Below the pieces are notes generated by a model. The model did no database searches. It was not told where the DNA came from and saw nothing but the letters and a program-made list of their open reading frames with translations. 50,157 nt of DNA, taken from positions 1-50,157 of the forward strand of contig QJPH01000380.1 of assembly GCA_003242955.1 (NCBI GenBank), read 5' to 3'. The position numbers and the translations under genes were made by a program. Origin of the DNA: Candidatus Methylumidiphilus alinenensis (lineage in GTDB: Bacteria > Pseudomonadota > Gammaproteobacteria > Methylococcales > Methylococcaceae). Shown piece after piece: positions 44,997 through 50,157 of the stretch. Within the stretch, counting starts at the first letter, position 1. Each line of letters opens with the position of its first letter.

Positions 44997-46307
44997 TTGA
45001 ATCCCTTGCGAATCAACCTGAAAACCCTAGGCTGCCGCCTCAACGAGGCCGAACTGGAAACTTGGGCGCGGCAGTTCCAGTCCGAAGGTCATCGTATCGT
45101 GCAAAAGTCCAGCGAGGCCGATTTGATCGTTTTCAATTCTTGTGCTGTCACCAACGATGCAGTGCGGAAATCCAAGCATTTGATCCGCCGCACCCACCGC
45201 GAAAACCCCTCTGCCAAACTGCTGGTCACAGGCTGCTACGCCAGCTTGAACAGCGACGAAGTCAAAGCGGCGCTGGGGGTCGATTTTGTCGTGACCAACT
45301 CCGACAAAGGCCGACTGGTCGAAATAGCCAAGGAAAATTTGGCTATTCCTACAATGCCATCGCTTGCCACCGAACCGGGCGAGGCATCTTTGTTTGCCCT
45401 TGGTCGCCAGCGTGCATTCGTCAAGGTGCAAGACGGCTGCCGCTACCGCTGCACCTATTGCATTGTCACTTTAGCGCGTGGCGAGGAAACTAGCCGGGGC
45501 ATAGCCGATATCTTAGAAGAAATCAATGCGCTACACGCCGAAGGCATACAGGAAGCAATACTGACCGGGGTCCACCTTGGCGGATGGGGCAACGACTTAG
45601 GGCTACGGTTGGAAGACTTGATATTAGCCATAATGGAAAATACGGACATTCCCCGCCTACGCCTAGGTTCCCTGGAGCCTTGGGAATTGACAGATAAGTT
45701 TTTCGATTTGCTGCAAAACGACAGGCTAATGCCACATCTGCACCTGCCGCTGCAAAGTGGGTCGGACACGGTGCTACGCCGGATGGCGCGGCGCTGCAAG
45801 ACCACCGAGTTCGCCCATTTGGCGGCCCGCGCCCGTCAAGCCTGCCCGGACATCAATCTCACCACCGATATCATCGTCGGGTTTCCCGGTGAGACCGAAA
45901 AGGAGTGGGAAGACAGCCTGAATTTCATAAGAGCGCAAGGGTTTGGCCACATACACCTATTCGGCTATTCGTCCCGCATTGGCACCAAGGCTGCAAGCAT
46001 GCCTGACCCAGTGCCCGCCGCAGTCATCAAACACCGTGTGCAACAGTTGCACAGGATCGCCGGCGAACAAAAGAGGGCAAACCTAAAGCGTTTTCTGGGA
46101 CGGGAATTCCCTGTGTTGTGGGAGGAAGGCCGCGAATCACAAGGGGGTGGCGACAAGCTATTTCCGGGCTACACTCCCAATTACCTGCGCGTTGAAACGA
46201 CCGCCGGACGGGAACGGGATTTGTGTCGACAAATAGCCACTGCGCGAATGGTCAGCGTAGCCGACGGCGGGGATTGTTTGATTGGGGAGTTGGTGTCCGG
46301 GTATTAA
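44997..46307 (+). CDS. mtaB: tRNA t6A37 methylthiotransferase MtaB
   Basis: Radical SAM enzyme of 436 residues that adds a methylthio group to N6-threonylcarbamoyladenosine at tRNA position 37. The N-terminal UPF0004 domain has Cys in LKTLGCRLNEAE, NSCAVT and GCYA (first Fe-S cluster). The radical SAM motif CRYRCTYC is at 148-155, followed by GVHLGGWG and LHLPLQSGSDTVLRRM. A C-terminal TRAM-like domain is recognisable (EGRESQGGGD onwards). The start is a TTG at 44997; another TTG at 45006 is equally possible. Confidence 0.95.
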   Translation: MNPLRINLKTLGCRLNEAELETWARQFQSEGHRIVQKSSEADLIVFNSCAVTNDAVRKSKHLIRRTHRENPSAKLLVTGCYASLNSDEVKAALGVDFVVTNSDKGRLVEIAKENLAIPTMPSLATEPGEASLFALGRQRAFVKVQDGCRYRCTYCIVTLARGEETSRGIADILEEINALHAEGIQEAILTGVHLGGWGNDLGLRLEDLILAIMENTDIPRLRLGSLEPWELTDKFFDLLQNDRLMPHLHLPLQSGSDTVLRRMARRCKTTEFAHLAARARQACPDINLTTDIIVGFPGETEKEWEDSLNFIRAQGFGHIHLFGYSSRIGTKAASMPDPVPAAVIKHRVQQLHRIAGEQKRANLKRFLGREFPVLWEEGRESQGGGDKLFPGYTPNYLRVETTAGRERDLCRQIATARMVSVADGGDCLIGELVSGY

Positions 46308-46329
46308 GGTTCGGTTAGTTCTTCCTAAT

Positions 46330-47484
46330 TCAAGTTGTCTCACTTGCCAGCAATTCCCCTTGAAAGGCGCGACCGAGCAGCGCGTTAAAGGTGGCTTCTG
46401 CCTTTTGTGTGGCGGCGGATTGTTGGTACTGGATAGATTGAATTTCTGCGACTCTATCTGAAAAAACGAGTTGCTCTTTTAGTGGAGGTAATTGAACCAT
46501 CATGCCCTCCAAACGCGATGTTTCAAGTTTTCGAGTTCCGTGGGCTGCTGTCGAAACCATATTCAGAAGATGGGGCTGCAATACCTTCAATATCCAAAGC
46601 AAATAGGAACCATGAAGGGATGGTACTGGTACGAGTGCTTTCATATCTTGATTAATTGTCAATGGCACCGATGAGCAAGCAATTGGCACGGTATGAATTA
46701 AAATCATTCCTCTGACTACAATAAGAACAGAACCGATAGGGACAAGCTTAATGCTCGTTTCTGCAAGAGTTTTTTCGTTTATATGGTCTATCGCATCATC
46801 GAGATAAGATTTTTTCATATCTTTTGGGCTTACCCATGGTAAATTCCCTTGCCAGAAATCTTTTCTAGCCTTTGACGGTGTGCCGCCACTCATAAATGTT
46901 GAGAGTTGCCCAAGCGATTGCATAGGCCACCCCTTTGGATTCGTCGCCGGATCGCCGAACATATCAATGAACAGTGCGGGAATTATTTCAGCGGCCTTTT
47001 TCTGTGCTTCACGTCGGAGCCGGACTATCCCCTCGGCGCGGGAGAGAATATCAACAATGCGGCGTTGTTCGTCTAACTCAGGCATCAATACACGAGTCGA
47101 TTCAAAATCGCCACGCACAACATGTTTCATGGTGGAACCGTGTGTTTTTGCTGATAGTTCAGAAATCACGCTTTTCAAAGCATAAAACAGATATTCAGGA
47201 TCGACATTTGAAGCAGGAAGCACTTTGAAAATGTGCTGATTAAGAACACCGCGAGACCCATTCCAGCGGTAAACATCAAGGGTTGCGCTCCACGATATAA
47301 GCAAATCACCTGATTCGACGATAAGATCAGGTTTTACCTGTCTCGTTGTATAATTGAATCGTTCTCCTGTTCCGGTAAGATTTTGGATGCGGATTATCGG
47401 CAAGCCGCTTTCTTCCCAGTCGGTAGGCTTGAACGCCGCTCCATTGATAAATCGTGCAACTTCACCGAGGCATATTTTCGTCAT
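46330..47484 (-). CDS. hsdS: Type I restriction-modification specificity subunit HsdS
   Basis: Determines the DNA site recognised by the HsdRMS complex. 384 residues from the ATG at 47484 (MTKICLGEVARFINGAAFKP); the open frame extends 34 codons further, but those are Arg/Gly-rich and lie next to repeat sequence, so I exclude them. Two target recognition domains: about 1-150 (LPIIRIQNLTGTGERFNY, GDLLISWSATLDVYRW) and 200-370 (LPWVSPKDMKKSYLDDA), each followed by a helical spacer (ELDEQRRIVDILSRAE; LKEQLVFSDRVAEIQ). hsdM lies upstream, separated from it by a toxin-antitoxin pair and a repeat. Confidence 0.93.
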   Translation of the reverse strand: MTKICLGEVARFINGAAFKPTDWEESGLPIIRIQNLTGTGERFNYTTRQVKPDLIVESGDLLISWSATLDVYRWNGSRGVLNQHIFKVLPASNVDPEYLFYALKSVISELSAKTHGSTMKHVVRGDFESTRVLMPELDEQRRIVDILSRAEGIVRLRREAQKKAAEIIPALFIDMFGDPATNPKGWPMQSLGQLSTFMSGGTPSKARKDFWQGNLPWVSPKDMKKSYLDDAIDHINEKTLAETSIKLVPIGSVLIVVRGMILIHTVPIACSSVPLTINQDMKALVPVPSLHGSYLLWILKVLQPHLLNMVSTAAHGTRKLETSRLEGMMVQLPPLKEQLVFSDRVAEIQSIQYQQSAATQKAEATFNALLGRAFQGELLASETT

Positions 47485-47580
47485 GCCCCGCCCTCTGAAA
47501 GAGCCAACCTTAACGTATCGACCTCTTCCAGAACCTCTGCCTTTCTCATCATTCACTCCGCTCATAGTTGGCAAAAACGC

Positions 47581-47711
47581 CGTCATACCGGCCGGGAAGC
47601 CGGTATCCAGCCACAGGGACGTGAAACTTCAAACTGACGACAAGGCTTGCAGTAGCCCATAGTTTGCCATCCCTAGCTGCTGGATTCCGGCTTCCCGACC
47701 GGTATGACGGG
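47581..47711. repeat. CGTCATACCGGNCGGGAAGCCGG inverted repeat between tumE and hsdS
   Basis: Left arm CCGTCATACCGGCCGGGAAG and right arm CTTCCCGACCGGTATGACGG, with VATCCAG/CTGGAT extensions. It is a variant of the family at 18460 and 42352. It lies 9 bases after the tumE stop. Confidence 0.75.
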
Positions 47712-47719
47712 GGCGAGTT

Positions 47720-48121
47720 TCATCGTTTTGGTTCAAACTGAAAATCGTTGTCGATGATGCGTAATATTTCGAATAGATCGACAGGCCCATGTGGTCGAAT
47801 ATTGGTTTCATCGGCATCGTGCAGATGGTGGGGGAAACTGCTGATTTCAGGGTGATGCGGGGCGTTGTCCCAACGGCGTATCAATTTGCCTTCGACATTC
47901 TGCCAATGGAAGCTATATTTTTCAGTCAGCAAGCCGCCGTCCAATTCGCGTTTGCGTTCAACGCATTGAATCAGCCCTCCATCTGCAAGCAGTATGCGGA
48001 TACGATACTGTGCTACAAGATGACCCGTTTCGATGTGGACAATATCGACATGTTCAGCGAGGGGCCATGTAATCAGATGCGCTTTGACTTCATCAAGCCA
48101 CAACGACAATGCATCATCCAC
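47720..48121 (-). CDS. tumE: TumE-family toxin (DUF6516)
   Basis: 133 residues with VERKRELDGGLLTEKYSFHW, RRWDNAPHHPEISSFPHHLH and DLFEILRIIDNDFQ, a combination found in TumE-type toxins (the HHxEIxxFPxHxH stretch is typical). It overlaps the preceding small gene by 8 bases. The pair sits between hsdM and hsdS, all on the minus strand, so it may be transcribed with the restriction genes. Confidence 0.72.
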   Translation of the reverse strand: MDDALSLWLDEVKAHLITWPLAEHVDIVHIETGHLVAQYRIRILLADGGLIQCVERKRELDGGLLTEKYSFHWQNVEGKLIRRWDNAPHHPEISSFPHHLHDADETNIRPHGPVDLFEILRIIDNDFQFEPKR

Positions 48122-48428
48122 GGGGAATACCAGCTTGTTTCAGTTTATCTTCAATGCTTGCCGTCAGTGCTGCGTAGCCATCCCAGTCGAACCATTCGGG
48201 CGCATCTCCGAGTTCACCTGAATCGAAGCGACGCTGGAATTCTTCGGTACTCATGTCATAGGTGCGCTCGAATTCTGCCAGTGTTTGGCGAAATCGACCC
48301 AGTTTGCGGATATCGTCTTCGAGTAGGCAGTCGATAACCTTGTCCAGCAGCCTGACTGTAGACTTCTGATCAGAACTTAGGGACTCGATCAAGTGAATTT
48401 TTTCAGCAATCATGTTCATGTTTCGCAC
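48114..48428 (-). CDS. tumA: TumA-family antitoxin
   Basis: 104 residues, mostly helical and acidic: LLDKVIDCLLEDDIRKLGRF, FERTYDMSTEEFQRRFDSGE, LGDAPEWFDWDGYAA. The MSTEEFxxRFxxGELGD...EWFDW pattern fits the partner of TumE-type toxins. Gene order (antitoxin first, short overlap) is normal for type II systems. It starts 23 bases downstream of the hsdM stop. Confidence 0.7.
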   Translation of the reverse strand: MRNMNMIAEKIHLIESLSSDQKSTVRLLDKVIDCLLEDDIRKLGRFRQTLAEFERTYDMSTEEFQRRFDSGELGDAPEWFDWDGYAALTASIEDKLKQAGIPRG

Positions 48429-48451
48429 CTCGAATTCTCTCTTTAAACACT

Positions 48452-50128
48452 CTATACATTAGACAACACTGCCCGCAATGCTTCCACCTCTTCCACAATC
48501 TCAGCCTCGATAGCCGCCAGTTCGTCAAGCAATTCGCGGGGGTTTCGATGTTCGACGGCGGCTTGATTCATGGGGCGATACCGCCCCGCCGAGAGGTTGA
48601 AGTCATTGGCGCGGAGCGTGGCCTCTTCCGCAAACCACCATTTTTGCGACCAGACTTGCGCCGCATCCCGCGCCATCCAGTCTAGCCAGCGTTCGCCTTG
48701 GTAGCGATAGGCCGCGACCAAATCGGGCAGATCGTCTTGCTCTATCGGTGCATCATGGTTGGCATCCATTTTGTAGCCGTCATTATCGGCATGAAGGAAC
48801 AGCACTCTTTCAGTATTGCCGCCTTTTTTGAAAAACAGTACGGAAGTTTTCACGCCGGAGTAAGGCTGAAATATCCCCCCAGGGAGAGACAGCACAGCCT
48901 CGACACGGTTGTTTTCGATCAACTGGCGGCGCAGCTCCTTATGCGCCGTCGTGGAGCCGAATAGTACGCCTTCCGGCACAATCACGCCGCAGCGGCCGCC
49001 CCCCTCACCCCCTACCGGCTTCGCCCCCCTCGCTACGCTCTCCCCAGAGGGCGAGGGGTTTCTTAGAGAGTCCATCATGTATTTTAGAAACAGCAATTCG
49101 GTTGCCGTGGACGTGCCGACCCTCACCTCGTCAACAATGCGGTCTTTGTCCAGTCGCCCCGAAAAGGGCGGATTGGCTAGTACGACATGATGACCCTCGG
49201 CAGGGAGCGACAATTCGGCGCGGCGTTCGGGGTCAAGCGTGGTCGTCAACACATTACGCAACAAAATGCGGACATTGGGCAAGCCGCGCAGGGTCAGGTT
49301 CATCGTGGCAAGGCGGATCATTTTCGGATCGACATCGTTACCGAAAAAGGTCGCCGTTTGCAGCGCGGACACTTGCGCCGACGACAGCTTATCGCCCAGC
49401 CCGCGCCGTTGCGTCTTGCCGTCTATTTCCGCTTCCTGAATCGCCGAGGGTGAAGAATTGGCAAGCCGGATATGGTTATAGGCCGCGACCAAAAAACCCG
49501 CCGTGCCAGCGGCAGGGTCATAAACGGTTTCCCCGATCTTGGGTTCTATGATTTCAACTATGGTGCGGATGATATGGCGCGGAGTGCGGAATTGACCGAG
49601 TTCACCAGCCTGTTTGATTTGTTTCAAGACATGCTCGAACAAATCGCCCTTGGTGTCGGAATCGGCCTGATCGAGCCGCAGGTTATCCACCAGATTGATG
49701 ACTTGGGTTAAGACAGTCGGCTCGTCAATCGTCAGACGCGCCCCGTGCATGAAGTTATGGGCGGACAGGTCGCCCAATTCGCCGAAAAAGGCGAACACTT
49801 CATCCCGCACGAAACGGACGAGGCTTTCGCCAGACAGCCCCTTAGCCCACACCGACCACTTGAACCGGTCACGCGGGATGGTTTTTTGTTCGTTGCTTGG
49901 CGCGTTCAGAGGGTTCCTGATCCTCCAACCGCCCGCGAATAGACTGGAATAGGCTTGCTTCAAGACCTTGGCCTTGAGCAGATTTTCCGCGTCGATGCCC
50001 TCGACCAGATAAAAGAAAAACAGAAACGAAAGCTGTTCCGCATTGGTCACGGGGTCAGGGTAGCCGCCGCCATAGAGGTAATCGCGTATTTGGTCAATCG
50101 ACCGGCGCATATCGGGGGTTAAGGGCAT
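48452..50128 (-). CDS. hsdM: Type I restriction-modification methyltransferase HsdM
   Basis: N6-adenine methyltransferase, 558 residues. N-terminal helical domain (1-150), then QFRTPRHIIRTIVEII, the SAM motif YDPAAGTAGFLVA, ATFFGNDVDPKMIRLATMNL and the catalytic VLANPPFSG (Asn319 in NPPF). C-terminal part contains VEAVLSLPGGIFQPYSGVKT and a coiled coil. The segment at about 355-378 (RNPSPSGESVARGAKPVGGE) is encoded by a dispersed repeat and sits between KYMMDSL and GGRCGVIVPEG, which are normally joined by a short loop. hsdR is not in the window and may lie to the right. Confidence 0.95.
   Translation of the reverse strand: MPLTPDMRRSIDQIRDYLYGGGYPDPVTNAEQLSFLFFFYLVEGIDAENLLKAKVLKQAYSSLFAGGWRIRNPLNAPSNEQKTIPRDRFKWSVWAKGLSGESLVRFVRDEVFAFFGELGDLSAHNFMHGARLTIDEPTVLTQVINLVDNLRLDQADSDTKGDLFEHVLKQIKQAGELGQFRTPRHIIRTIVEIIEPKIGETVYDPAAGTAGFLVAAYNHIRLANSSPSAIQEAEIDGKTQRRGLGDKLSSAQVSALQTATFFGNDVDPKMIRLATMNLTLRGLPNVRILLRNVLTTTLDPERRAELSLPAEGHHVVLANPPFSGRLDKDRIVDEVRVGTSTATELLFLKYMMDSLRNPSPSGESVARGAKPVGGEGGGRCGVIVPEGVLFGSTTAHKELRRQLIENNRVEAVLSLPGGIFQPYSGVKTSVLFFKKGGNTERVLFLHADNDGYKMDANHDAPIEQDDLPDLVAAYRYQGERWLDWMARDAAQVWSQKWWFAEEATLRANDFNLSAGRYRPMNQAAVEHRNPRELLDELAAIEAEIVEEVEALRAVLSNV
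48998..49063. repeat. In-frame repeat inside hsdM
   Basis: CCCCTCACCCCCTACCGGCT, then TCGCTACGCTCTCCCC, then AGAGGGCGAGGGGTTTCT: the 'CCCTCTCCC...GAGGG' gene-poor repeat type seen at 18593-18627 and in the CheR gene. No stop codon arises in the hsdM frame. Confidence 0.75.
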
Positions 50129-50157
50129 GGGGTTCCTGATGAGTTGAGGGTTATTTC

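Noticed and set aside
47485-47586. 34-codon N-terminal extension of HsdS
   Set aside because: Arg/Gly-rich residues without family similarity next to a dispersed repeat; the ATG at 47484 gives the normal start.

Overview
This window looks like the chromosome of a Gram-negative gammaproteobacterium. Evidence for this is the LolCD lipoprotein-release genes, the divergent fur/bamE pair, a Mak-type fructokinase next to bamE, ArgB, MtaB and a complete Wsp-type chemosensory operon. A methanotroph-like (Methylococcales) background is a reasonable guess from the gene mix and the dense population of GC-rich palindromic repeats, but no marker in the window proves it. No rRNA, tRNA, CRISPR array or full-length insertion sequence was seen.

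Layout. (1) 1-4700 is ordinary core genome: lolD (cut by the window edge), lolC, fur, bamE, mak and a secreted protein of unknown function. (2) 4800-6800 holds only the beta and epsilon subunits of an alternate (N-type) F1Fo ATPase, without the rest of the operon. (3) 7200-13064 is a giant thioester-containing alpha-2-macroglobulin, followed by two related Uma2 genes, a frameshifted exosortase-target (VPLPA-CTERM) protein, an acyltransferase and argB. (4) 19169-42005 is a 23-kb signalling island: a Wsp-like array (two WspA-like receptors, WspB, C, D, E, F, R), a divergent gene that fuses a WspR-like receiver to a PP2C phosphatase, a REC-PAS-PAS-GGDEF cyclase, a 2767-residue kinase-like/AAA/GAF/PAS/histidine kinase/REC/HPt protein, a UspA protein and a second PP2C phosphatase with a PAS domain. 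(5) 42006-50128 is a defence region: a DUF3883-like nuclease, a HindVP-family restriction enzyme, a decayed ParDE module, mtaB, and a type I restriction locus (hsdM, hsdS) with a TumA/TumE toxin-antitoxin pair between its genes.

Most interesting point. The Wsp-like array appears to have been rewired. Its WspF-like methylesterase has lost the phosphoacceptor Asp (Gly53). Its WspR-like protein has TGEKF instead of GGDEF but keeps an RxxD inhibitory-site motif. The best-preserved WspR-like receiver in the locus is instead fused to an intact PP2C (SpoIIE/RsbU-type) phosphatase that is transcribed divergently from the receptors. I infer a surface-sensing type chemosensory array whose main output is protein dephosphorylation (partner switching), with c-di-GMP possibly read rather than made by the WspR-like protein.

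A second theme is palindromic repeats. At least ten families of short inverted repeats and MITE-like elements fill the intergenic regions. Copies of the same families sit inside three large coding sequences (the alpha-2-macroglobulin, the CheR/WspC-like protein and HsdM) without breaking the reading frame, where they encode apparent linker peptides.
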